DNA of 64,000 nt from Castanea sativa (taxonomy: Eukaryota > Streptophyta > Magnoliopsida > Fagales > Fagaceae), in contig NC_134017.1 of the NCBI RefSeq assembly GCF_040712315.1, positions 49,907,636-49,971,635 of the forward strand, written 5' to 3'. Below the pieces are notes generated by a model that did not search any database, was not told the DNA's origin, and worked only from the letters and a program-made list of their open reading frames with translations. This document shows positions 1-10,647 of this stretch, in pieces. Each line of letters starts with the position of its first letter. Within the stretch, counting starts at the first letter, position 1. The translations under genes and the position numbers were made by a program.

Positions 1-26
1 GGTCAATACATTTTTGGCCTATCAAG

Positions 27-42
27 TGGTATCAGAGTGGGC
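27..42 (+). other. tRNA-iMet-type primer-binding site, family A copy 1
   Basis: TGGTATCAGAGTGGGC matches the standard plant retrotransposon primer site complementary to the 3' end of initiator methionine tRNA (TGGTATCAGAGC...). Related sites occur at the same place in copy 2 (9314-9329, minus) and copy 3 (62438-62453). Confidence 0.75.
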
Positions 43-96
43 ACACTCTGATTAGGTTTTAATCTTTGTTGTGAGATCCATTGACCCCTATTTTTC

Positions 97-1998
97 ATGG
101 ATAGAGGATAGTCACTTGTTGTACCTCCTTTATTTGATGGAACTAACTATGCATATTAGAAAGTACGCATGAGAGCTTTCTTGCAGTCCTTAGATGAGAA
201 GGTGTGGCAAGCTATAGAGATAGGTTGGACCAAGCCGAAGGACGTGCAGGCCGATTAGGATGATGTAAAGATCAAGGCGGCCAACTTCAACAGCAGAGTA
301 TTGAATGCTTTATTCAGTGCAGTCACAAATGAGGAGTTCAAGAAGATCTCCTCCACTGAAATTGCAAATGAGGCATAGACCATTTTCTAGAGAACCTATG
401 AAGGAATTAAGGCTGTCAAGGATTCGAAGCTTAAGAGGCTTACTACCAGCTTCAAAGAGATCAAGATGGAGGAGGATAAGTCATTTGATGAGTTCTATAC
501 CAGGTCCAAGGACATAGTGAACTCAGCATTTAATCTTGGGGAAACCATTCTTAAACCCAAGATTATGAGAAAAGTGCTTAGATCTCTGCTCAAGAGATTT
601 CATGCCAAGATCACTGCTATTGAGGAATCAAAGGATATTGATAAGATTCCTTTGGCATAGCTTTTTGAAAATTTGCAGACCTATGAGTTGGGTTTGTTTA
701 GGCTTGGGAAGTCACGCAAGAGCAAGAGCATGGCACTGAAGGCCAAGAGCTGTGACATTGATGAGTCTTCCGACGATGAAGATTCTAAAATGAGGGCTTA
801 CATCACTTAGCAATTCAAGAAGTTCATGAAGAATGCCAATGCAAAGGGCCTCGACGAGGACTGTAAGCAATCAAGTTCTTCACAGTTTAAGAGCCAAGAA
901 AAAGGGAAGAAAGATGCTAGGGATGGCAGTCAGTACACTGTTCTCTCAAGGCCCAAGTGTTTTGGGTGTCAAGGATTCAGTTATATGAAATCAGAGTGCC
1001 CCACTTATCTCAAGTCTATTGGGAAAAGTAAGGCACTTGCTGCTACCTTGAGTGACACCAAACCTAAGGATGATTCTGAAAATGAGGATGACAGAATCAT
1101 AAATGCCTTCACCACTAATGTCAATCCTACTGAAGGGATTGTAGAAGATGTGAATGAAGAAGAAGACTTGGTGGAGTCAAAATTTGAGAAAATGGATGAA
1201 CAAGATGACATCCACACAGCCTATGCATAGTTATACAAGGTCTCTGAAAAACATGAGAAATTGTATAGGTTGGCCACCAAGAAACTCAGCAATGTGAAGC
1301 TTGAATGAGAACAACTCTCCACAAAGTTTGATGAAGCAAATTAGACTATTGGAGCACTAAGATTTGAGAACAATTTCTTGGCTGAGAAGACCAAGAAGCT
1401 TGAGGCGGAACTGTTCCAAGTGAGAGCTCAGTTGGAGAGGACCTCAAGTGCAAAACTTGACGAGATGCTCAGCATGCAAAAATCTGCCTCCGATCGAACC
1501 GGTTTAGGGTATGATTTTTCTTCTTCTAATATTGCTTCTTCTAGTACTACTGTTTTTGTTTCTCCTCATAACAATATTGATTTTGAGAATAATGATGCTA
1601 AAAATGTGATAGCTAGTGAGAACATAGACAAGGATAAATTTATTTTAGGAGCATCCCCTAAGCTTGCTAAGAAAGAAACCAAAAATCCTAGGGCTAAGAA
1701 AAGTAATGCTTAAAATTCCAAAAAGAAGAAGCAGCATCTCTGTCATTACTGTGGTGCAGCTAGACACACTCGACCAAATTGCTACAAGTGGCAAGCCACC
1801 TAGCAAAGCAACATCATGGTCTCGGCAGGAAACCTGAGTCAGTTTCCATCCTCCCTTGCTCCTCTTGGAGATCTCCTCAAAGCCCTCATGTTCCTTTCGA
1901 ACTTGAACAATTTCAATTCTTCCCTCTCACCGCTGGTTCAAGGGTTTACTCAAAGGAAAGGTTCTTCCAAGGTGTGGAAGGTAAAGGGATCCAAGTGA
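97..1998 (+). pseudogene. Copia-type gag polyprotein, broken (family A copy 1)
   Basis: Gag would coat element RNA in cytoplasmic virus-like particles. Reading from the ATG at 97, the frame is interrupted by many in-frame stops (for example after NYAY near 158, and TAG codons near 256, 376, 658, 808 and 1228), so no full protein is possible. Recognisable pieces in order are a UBN2-like stretch (about 300-660), a zinc knuckle CFGCQGFSYMKSEC (957-1001) in which the usual histidine is replaced, an acidic segment, a coiled coil from about 1378, and a second knuckle CHYCGAARHTRPNC (about 1741-1785). It ends with a KVWKVKGSK-type tail that copy 2 shares. This is the only one of the three family A copies that still has the UBN2 segment. 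Confidence 0.75.
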
Positions 1999-2010
1999 TT
2001 CAGTCACTTT

Positions 2011-3407
2011 TGATGGAAATATGCATGTACGCAGCGGAAAAAATAACGGATCTACTTCATTCATAAAAGTTAACATGTACTATATAAGTTTCAGAATTTA
2101 AGAACAAGAGAGTGTACCTTGGAGCGGTGAATTTCAAAACCGAATATCAGAAGCACTTGGGAACACTTTCAATCTTCACTCCAATTCCACTAACACCCAA
2201 GATGTGTGGTCTCTCTATCAGTTCCAAAGGGAGAATGTCAAGAAGTGTCTAACACTTCTTACACCACTTCACAATAGTGTTCTTTCAATTCTCTATAGAA
2301 AATTCTATATGTTTCTCACTTTGTATCTAACTGATTATCTAATTGGGCTGGCCTTTTGAGCCTTTCCAATTGGGCTTAAATGTGTGGCTTGGAGTGGGTC
2401 CAAAAGGAACCAATAAGATACTAGCTCCAATGGGCCTTAGGTTTTTCTGTCAACTCTTGACAAGTCTAAAGTTACCATTAAGTATATTTAATACCACTAT
2501 ATAAATATAGTTGCACTCTAGGCTTTATCTGTAAATTATATCCCAAGACTTTATTGTATATGCAACCCCTTCATAAAATATTCGTAGTAATACAAAGTCA
2601 TGAAAAAAGACTGTCACTTTATAGATTACTACATCTTAATTCCCTAAGTACCCGATTTAATCCTTTAAAGTTATTCATTATATATTTATGAAATCCAATT
2701 CCATAAATATATATATACTTTGGTAACTCCTTACTAAAGTGGTTAGGCCTAACTCTCTAAATAACAATCCCATTAAACTTATCTCAAGGGAATATTTTGT
2801 TTCTCCGTTAAGAGACTATGAATTCCATCTTGAGAATATATGTTCCATCAACACTAAATGTGGTTGCCCAACATACTAAGGTTTTGACCGTTACTCTAGA
2901 TCTCACTCCTAATATATCAAAGCAACCTACACCTCATGATCAAGTCCATTATTCTTTCAGGATTAAAAGTTCATGCAAATATAAATCGTGAGTTTATTAT
3001 TCATTTGATAGTCGTTGGAAGAATAATAAATTTCACACGGTCCAGTTTAATATGTTTTAACTCTTAAAACATATCAACATACCAACTAGAAATCTTCATT
3101 TCCATGATCAAGACAAATCATCTTAATTGATATGTTATAGTCTTCACAGATGAAATGCCCAATTTTTATCACCGACTACGAACTACATTTTGAGTTTACA
3201 AGGAACTTGTGATTTACATCTTCTGTGACTAAATAACATACAATGCATCTCATGGACTATGTGATAATGTCCCAATATTCATGTTACCATTATTTTTAGA
3301 TAATAATAAAACAACTTTATTAAACACAAAATTAAGTCATACATAATGCCATAAATAATAACATACATAGCATCATACAATAGGATTTAAGGGCACTAAT
3401 CCTAATA
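2011..3407 (-). repeat. Family B Copia 3' LTR (minus strand)
   Basis: About 1.4 kb, homologous as reverse complement to the LTR at 32571-33953. On the minus strand it starts with TATTAGGATTAGTGCCC (the expected TGTTAGG has a mutated second base) next to a polypurine tract, and ends ...TTTCCATCA at 2011. The 3' end resembles the inverted LTR at 25542 (both carry the GCATGTAC(G/A)CAGCGG segment) but differs from the ends of the 26773-33953 element, so at least two subfamilies of this LTR are present. Confidence 0.8.
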
Positions 3408-3420
3408 ATCCCCCACTTAC
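3408..3420 (-). other. Polypurine tract of minus-strand family B element
   Basis: The minus strand reads GTAAGTGGGGGAT immediately before the LTR start. This is the position and composition of a Copia polypurine tract, which primes plus-strand DNA synthesis. It supports the minus orientation of the element and the LTR boundary at about 3407. Confidence 0.65.
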
Positions 3421-3481
3421 CTTAAAGACTATTGTGAACTAATCTAACTCCCATCTCCTCCAAATACGACTCGAAAGTCCT

Positions 3482-6400
3482 TTAGGGTAAGGCTTTGGTA
3501 AAGGGATCCACTAGATTCTTTGCACCATCAGTCTTTGTTACAACCACATCTCTACGAGCAACAATGTCTCGAATGATGTGATACTTTCTCTCTATATGCT
3601 TTCCTTTCTTGTGATTCATTGGATCCCTGGATTGTGCAACCGTTCCACTATTGTCGCAGAACAATGTAATGAGAACTTGCTCAATTCTCACAACACCAAG
3701 ATCAGAAATGAATTTCTTGAGCCAAACAACCTCTTTTGCTGCTTCACAAGCATTAACATACTCGGCTTCCATGGTGGAGTCAGCAATACAAGATTGCTTA
3801 ACACTTCTCCAACTTATGGCTCCACCTCCCAAGGTGAAAACACAGCCCGATGTGGATTTTGTAAAATATAGATCCGACTGAAAATCTTAATTTGTATAGC
3901 TAATGGGAATCAAATCCTCACAAGGATAAACAAGCATATAATCTCTCATTCTCCGAAGATACTTGAGAATATGTTTTACAGCTTGCCAATGTTTTGGTCC
4001 TGGATTTGATTGATATCGGCTGACCATGCCTACTGAATAACAAATATCCGGTCTAGTACAAAGCATGGCGTACATGAGATTTCCCACAACAGAAGCATAG
4101 GGAACTTGTCTCATCATATTTTCTTCCTCTTGAGTCTTAGGCCTTTGGTCATTAGACAGAGGAACTTCATGTCTAAAAGGAAGTAATCCTTTCTTAGAGT
4201 TTTGCATGCTAAACCGTTCTAGAACCTTATCAATATATCCAGTTTGAGACAAGCCTAACATCTTATTCTTTCGATCTTGCCAAAGCTTGATCCCTAGAAT
4301 ATAGTTAGCTTCACCCAAGTCTTTCATATCAAATTGGCTTGACAACTAACCTTTAACCAATGACATTACTCCTACATCATATCCAATGAGTAGAATATCA
4401 TCTACATAAAGGACTAGGAACATTACTACTTTGTCTTGATGTCTTTTGTACATATATGGTTCATTAAGATTTTGTTCAAAACTAAATGACTTGATTGCTT
4501 GATCAAATCTGATGTTCCATGACCTAGATGCTTGCTTAAGTCCATAAATGGACCTTTTCAACTTGCATACCATATGCTCTTGGTTCTTTGCTATGTAACC
4601 TTCTAGTTGCAACATATAGATTTATTTTTCAAGATTTCCATTTAGAAATGCAGTCTTGACATCCATTTGCCAAATCTCATAATCATAATGAGCAGTAATG
4701 GATATGAGAATTCTAATAGATTTAGGCTAGGTTATTGGCAAAAAAGTTTCATCATAGTCAATACCTTCTTTTTGTGTATACCCTTTCGTCACTAGTCTTA
4801 CTTTAAAGGTTTCAACATTTCCATCTATCCCTCTCTTCCTCTTGTAAACTCATTTGCAACCAACAGGTTTAATACCGTTAGGTGCCTTTACAAGATCCCA
4901 AACTTGATTGGAATACATGGAATCTAATTCAGATTTCACAGCTTAGACCTAATGATGTGCATTTATATCATTTATTGGTTCATCATAAGTGTAAGGATCC
5001 GATTCAGCCTCTTCTGAGATAGCTTCATAAGTTTCTCCCAAACCTATGAATCTCACAGGAGGCCGAACAATTCTCTCACTACGACGAGGCACATGTGTAC
5101 TAGACAACTCATAAGTAGTATCTTATGGTGTATCCAATACAACCACATCATTCCTAGTTTTATTCAATGGTTGTTAATTTACAGATTCATTCATTTTAGC
5201 CAATACAAATCTACTTCTAAGAGTAAAATTATTCCATATAGTCATTTTCCAAAAATCTAGCATTTGTACTAACAAAAACTTTGTTATCATTTCGACTATA
5301 GAATAAATAACCCCTAGTTTCTTTTGGATAACCCACAAGCAAAGATACTTCTGATTTTGGTTCCAACTTATCAGGCTTCCCCTTTAGCACATGTGTTAGA
5401 CAACCCCAAATGTGGAGATAACCTCATACTAGGCTTACGTTCACTCCACAATTCCATGAGTGTTTTGGGAACAGATTTTGATGGAACTAAATTCATAAGA
5501 TGTATTGTTGTATCTAAGGCATACCCCCAAAAAGAAATTGGTAAAGTTGAATAACTCATCATGGACCTAACCATTTCCAAAAGAGTCATATTTCGTCTCT
5601 CGATCCGCTACACCATTTTATTAAGGAGTTCTAGGTGCAATCAATTGGGATATAATCCCATTATGAATTAGGTAATCCTTGAAATCCCCAAGAAGGTATT
5701 CGCCACCTCGATCAGATCGAATGGCCTTTATGCATTTCCCTAATTGATTCTCAACTTCAGCCCTAAACTCTTTGAACTTTTCAAAGGCTTCGGACTTCCG
5801 TCTCATTAGGTACATAAACCATATCTTGAGTAATCATCCGTGAAAGTGATGAAATACTCATAACCTCCTTTTGCTTGGGTTGACATAAGACCACATACAT
5901 CTGTATGAACTAATTCAAGCAACTCTTGAGCTTTTCTACCTTTTGCATTAAAAGGTCGTTTGGTCATTTTACCTTTCAAACAAGATTCACAAACTGGAAA
6001 TTCATCAAAGTCCATGGGCTCTAAGAGTTCATCTTTGATCAGTCTTTGAATTCTATTTGAATTAATATGACCTAAAGGCAAGTGCCAAAGATATGCATCA
6101 CTAGAAGGAAACTTTCTCTTTAATGATTTTACATGAGAGTTATCATCTAATTCAGAATTATGTAATTCATGCTTATCAGGAGTTAAAATATAAAGACCAT
6201 CCACAATATTGCCAGAACAAATAAACATTTTATCATTCTTTATTACAACATTGTCTTTTAGGATAATACAATACCCATGTTTACCCAAATAAGTTGCAGC
6301 AATTAAATTCCTACGAACATTAGGTACAAACAGACAGTCTTGCAATATTAAAACCCTAGACTCAAAACATAAATTAACAACACCAACAGCATCAATCGGA

Positions 6401-7323
6401 ATTTTGCTCCTATCAGCCAAAGTAAGAAACAATTTCCTTTCACTCAGCTTTCTGGTCTCCTGAAACCCCTGCAAAGAATTGCAAATATGATTAGTACAAC
6501 CTGAATCCACACACCAGGAATCCGTGGGATTCTGTACCAAACATATTTCAAGAAGGAAGGAAGTTTTCATACCCTTGTTCTTGGCAGCCTTAAACTTTGG
6601 ACAATTTCTCTTCCAATGTCGTTTCTCACCACAATGGAAACACTTTCCTTTGAGCTTCTTTTCTTTATCGGCAACCCCTAAGGCAATTTGCTTTCCTTCT
6701 TGCTTAGTGAAGTCCTTCTTCTTCTTCTTACCCTTGCCTTCCGCCGCTACTAACTCATTCATTAATTCAGACAATGAATAAATTTTTTTGTTCATATTAT
6801 AATTCAGTCTGAATTCCTTGAATGATTCCGGTAATGACTGGAGTATCATATCCACTTGGGATTCTCCATCAATGTCGGCCCCTAAAACCTCTAATGTATT
6901 CAGATTAGAGATTATTGTAAGACAATGCTCTCTCACTGAAGTACCTTCAGCCATTTTGGTATTATAAATTTGCCTGATGGTTTCTTGCTCTACTGAACGG
7001 CCTTGCTCACCAAACATCTCCTTCAGACTATGCATAATGTCCGAAGCTAGTTCTACATCCTGCATTTGATGCTGTAGAACATTTGAAATAGATGCTACGA
7101 TATAGCACTTGGTCATCTCATTAGATTTCTGCCAACGATCATATCATTGTTTTTCCTCAAGAGGAGCATCTAATGAAGGAAAGCTAGGACATGGTTGAGT
7201 AAGCACATATTTGTGCTCTTTAGCTGTTAAAACAATGTCCAACTTTTTTTTCCAGTCAACACAGTTAGATCTAGTCAATTTGTTTTGATTAAGAATAGAA
7301 ACAAGTGGGCTAAATGATGTCAT
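3482..7323 (-). pseudogene. Copia gag-pol polyprotein, broken (family B, minus copy)
   Basis: Homologous along its length to the plus copy at 28591-32496. The start at 7323 (MTSFSP) is chosen because the plus copy begins at the matching methionine. Order from the N terminus: UBN2-type gag, an intact knuckle CFHCGEKRHWKRNC (about 6640), protease motif CVDSGCTNH (about 6500), GAG-pre-integrase and integrase core (about 5400-6080), reverse transcriptase with YVDDILLIG (about 4395), and RNase H with DSTMEAEYV (about 3770), ending FTKALP at 3482. Stops and frameshifts split it, for example at about 7141, 5806, 5600, 4620 and 3886, and a segment after the knuckle-proximal linker is shorter than in the plus copy. 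It cannot encode one protein. Confidence 0.85.
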
Positions 7324-7419
7324 GTTCAAATCTGAAAACAATAAATATGAATATAATAAGTAAATTGGACACTATCAATTTAGCATATAAGCATATAATA
7401 TGGAACCTTAACAAAATCA
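7324..7419 (-). mobile_element. Residual leader of the minus-strand family B element, 5'-truncated
   Basis: About 95 bp upstream of the gag start still match the leader of the plus copy (28490-28590). The match then ends abruptly near 7419 against the 3' part of family A copy 2. The rest of the leader, the primer-binding site and the 5' LTR are missing, so this copy is a deletion or rearrangement product rather than a clean insertion. The exact junction is uncertain by about 10 bp. Confidence 0.6.
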
Positions 7420-7833
7420 TATTTTTAGTCTTTCCCATCAAAAAGAGTGATACAAGTGTTAAGTATAAGAAATAACTTAATCTTGCTCATTACAAACAAG
7501 AGCCACAAAGCTCACTTGCTTATTTGTGCATAGAAATGCTCATCTAAGCTACAAGAGACACAAAATTTAGAAAACTTTGTTTCATTGGCCATTCAAGGTA
7601 CACAAGTACCAATGTACACAAACACATACTGTTTTTGTATTTTTCTAATTTTTCAATTTTTATTTTATTTTTATGGAGGAAAACCAAAATAAAACAAAAC
7701 TAAAAACAAAGAAACAAAAACATGTTAAGCAAAGCAATGCATAAAAACTAGACTAACTCAAAATAAGAAAGCAAAACACACAAGTAATGCAAAAACAAAA
7801 ACAATAAGCGGAGAGAGAGAAAAAGTGACTAAA

Positions 7834-9260
7834 TCACTTGGAGCCTTTTTCCTTCCACACCTTAGAAGAACCTTTCCTTTCGGCAAATCCTTGAACCGGA
7901 GGTGAGGGGGAAGAATTGCAACCGTTCAAGTTCGAAAGGAAAATAAGGGCCTTGAGGAGATCTTCAAGAGAAGTAAGAAAGGATGGAAACTGAATCAGGT
8001 TTCCTGATGAGACCATACTGTTGCTCTGTTGAGTGGCTTGCCACTTGTAACAATTAGGACGAGTATGTCCAGCCGCTCCATAGTGATGACAGAGATACTG
8101 CTTCTTCTCTTTATACTTTTAAGATTACTCTTCTTAGCCCTAGGGTTTTTGGTTTCTTTCTTAGTAAGCTCAGGAGGTGCTCCTACATAGATTTTCCCTT
8201 GTCTATGTTCTTACTAGCTATCACATTTTTCACATTTTTGTTCTTAGATTCAACATTATTAGTAGGAGAAACAAAAACAGTAGTACTGGAAGAAGCAATA
8301 TTAGAAGAGGAGAAATCATACCCTAAACCAGTTCGATCAGAAGCAGATTTCTGAAGGCTAAGCATCTTATCAAGCTTTGCACTTAAAGTCCTCTCCAACT
8401 GAGCTCTGACTTGAAACAGCTTTGCGTCAAGCTTCTTGGTCTTCTCAGCCAAGAAATTATTTTCAAACCTCAGTGCTCTTATAGTTTGATTGGCTTCATC
8501 AAACTTTGTGGAAAGTTGTTCTTATTCAAGCTCCATATCACTGACCTTCTTGGTGGCCAACCTATACAACTTCTCATGCTTTTCCGTGACATTGTATAAC
8601 TTTGCATAGGCAATTTGGATGTCATCTTGTTCATCCATCTTCTTAAACTTTGTCTCCACCAAGTTTTTTTCTTCATCCATATCTTCTACAATCCCCTCAG
8701 TAGGATTGACAGTGGCGGTGAAGGCAATTAGGATTCCGTCATCTTCATTTTTGAAATCATCCTCAGGTTCAGTGTTGCTCAAAGTTGCAGCAAGTGCCTT
8801 GCTCTTCCCGATGGACTTGAGATAAGTAGGACACTCTTGTTTCATGTGACCGAATCCTTGACACCCGAAACACTTGGGTCCTGAGGGAATAGTGTATTGA
8901 CCGTCATCCCAAGCATCCTTCTTTCCTTTGTCTTGGCTCTTAGACTGAGAAGAACTCAATTGTCTACGGTCCTTGTCAAAGCCCTTTGCATTGGCATTCT
9001 TCATAAATTTCTTGAATTGCCTGGTAATGTAGGACTTCAATTTAAAATCTTCATTGTCGGAAGACTCATCTGTGTCACTGCTCTTGACCTTCAATGTCAT
9101 GCTCTTTCCCTTACTAGATTTCCCTATCCTTGGCAAACCCAAGTCATAGGTCTGCAGATTGCCAACCAGCTCTGTCAAAGGAATTTTGTCAATGTTTCCA
9201 GTATGCATAGTTAGTACCATCAAATAAAAGAGGTATAATAAGAGACTGTCATCTATCCAT
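7834..9260 (-). pseudogene. Copia-type gag with internal deletion (family A copy 2)
   Basis: The first part, to 8522, is a 248-residue open frame. It starts at MDD (9260) or at an upstream in-frame ATG (9268); the former matches the start of copy 1. After about 18 residues it jumps to NIDKIPLTELV, so roughly 470 bp containing the UBN2 segment seen in copy 1 is deleted, yet the frame survives. It then carries the knuckle CFGCQGFGHMKQEC, with the histidine intact unlike copy 1. After a stop near 8522 the coiled coil (8183-8452) and the last segment (7834-8016) are in separated frames. The second knuckle region (about 8040-8100) has its last cysteines preserved. Confidence 0.75.
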
Positions 9261-9313
9261 GAAAACATGGGTCAATGGATCACACAGCAAAGATTAAAAC
9301 CCAATCAGAGTGT

Positions 9314-9329
9314 GCCTGCTCTGATACCA
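9314..9329 (-). other. tRNA-iMet-type primer-binding site, family A copy 2
   Basis: The minus strand reads TGGTATCAGAGCAGGC, the closest of the three family A copies to the canonical initiator-tRNA complement. It lies directly inside the LTR end. Confidence 0.8.
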
Positions 9330-10320
9330 CTTAATAGGCCAAGAATGTATTGACCCCTTATGATGGATTAATGGATTAATTACCCATTAATCAAATTAAT
9401 ATGCAATGTACATGGCAGTACAAACAAATCACCAACTAAAAATAAAATACAGCGGACAATAAATTTGACACGGTGATTTGTTTACGAACGGGGAAAACCT
9501 CCGAGGCACAAACCCCACCAGATGATTTTAAGGTCACTACTCCCGAGAATACACTATTATTACAACAAGCGGTTACAAAGGAATCTCAGTACCTTATACC
9601 AACCTACAGTTGAATCCTTACCTTAATACACAATTAGACTTGTTCTATAATGACAATCTCTCCTTTTAATGCACGGCTCCTAGTAAGTGACTAACAAATA
9701 GATACATGGATCTCAGTACGTGACTTGATCACTAACTTAAGAAGGATGTTGGCTACAAATTTTTTCAGTTCATAACACGATGAAGATCACGAAGTTGCTT
9801 GGTCACAAAAACCTACGGTATACAAACACAGCAGCTTTTTAAATAGAAAGATGAACTAGGGCATATGTCTCCGGTTCACAATATGCTTGTAAAAAACTTT
9901 TTCATTCAATTTCATCAGAGGTGTCGGCCCTTAAAATAATCCTTATATATGTTTAGGATTGTAAGAAAAGAAAGCCCAAACATACATTCACGGATTGGCA
10001 TGAAATCAGAACTGAAAATCTGATTTTCATAAATCATGGCAGATACCCTATCTATCGAGCAGCTATCGAGCTTCGAGCTTAAGCAACTTTTTGAGCCTCA
10101 ATAGATACTAGCTATCAAGCTTTAATGAACAACACTTCTTCACTTGTTTCTTGGACAGACTTGCATGGCTTTAACACTTAAACTTGAAACCTTGTTTCTT
10201 GAAGTATTAAACACATCCAAAATCTACTCATATACAAGTAAAGTGTCTTTTGTCAAAGGATTAGCCAATTACATAAAATATTGACATATGTTCCTAACAT
10301 GATTAACATATGTCCTAACA
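9330..10320 (-). repeat. Family A LTR (minus strand, copy 2)
   Basis: Begins TGTTAGGACATATG at 10320 on the minus strand and aligns throughout with the LTR at 61198-62437, including the segment AGGATTATTTTAAGGGCCG. It is about 250 bp shorter than copy 3, largely because copy 3 has a tandem duplication. The exact 3' terminus is uncertain: CAATACA at about 9347 would give a CA end, but it leaves a 17-bp spacer to the primer site. Confidence 0.75.
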
Positions 10321-10647
10321 ATCATTCCAAAGCCAGATCGAGATCAAAGTAGAGGAGATCCCTTTGATCGTCATCCCAGACAGTTCTATTTTCAAGATCA
10401 GGATAGGAAAGTTTCCTGGTCACCCCAATTGCTAAGAATCATGTCTAGAGTCATCAACTACCATCTAAGTCCAGTATTTTCATTTTTTTTAGTCAAAAGA
10501 TAAGGCTAGTTCTATGTTCCAAGGTTTTAGGTTCGAGGGTTAGGTAATCTTTGAAAATTCAACCTCAATTAAATCATAGTCACTAAAATCAGTGTCTTTA
10601 TTTAACATTGACATTCACTTTTCAAGCTCTGTCAATGAGGGGCATTT
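10321..10647. other. Non-coding stretch left of the long LTR, ending in a purine-rich tract
   Basis: No convincing gene. It contains short stops-rich frames only. It ends GTCAATGAGGGGCATTT immediately before TGTAGACAGTCG, which has the look of a polypurine tract next to an LTR start, so the stretch is probably the 3' internal end of a gypsy element. This is inference from the junction only. Confidence 0.35.

Larger units (their letters stand above)
1..2010 (+). mobile_element. Family A Copia-type element, copy 1 (LTR tail, PBS and gag region)
   Basis: Starts inside the very end of an LTR, whose body lies left of the window, followed by a primer-binding site and a gag region. The same opening (GGTCAATAC, then a TGGTATCAGAG-type site, then GATCCATTGACCC) recurs at 62411 on this strand and near 9358 on the other, which defines a three-copy family. 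The copy stops just after its gag stop codon, where the minus-strand Copia LTR beginning at 2011 interrupts it. The gag layout (UBN2-like domain, zinc knuckle, coiled coil, second zinc knuckle) resembles large Copia elements of the SIRE/Maximus type; that lineage assignment is inference. Confidence 0.75.
7420..10320 (-). mobile_element. Family A Copia-type element, copy 2 (minus strand)
   Basis: Reads right to left: LTR (10320 to about 9330), primer-binding site, a shortened gag gene, and about 400 bp of AT-rich non-coding sequence that also follows gag in copy 3 (63390-63860). It lies inverted relative to copy 1 with the truncated family B element between them. No protease, integrase or RT was seen after the gag stop. 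Confidence 0.75.

Noticed and set aside
27..42. tRNA gene suggested by the TGGTATCAGAG motif
   Set aside because: It is a primer-binding site complementary to a tRNA 3' end; no cloverleaf can be drawn around it, nor at the other copies.
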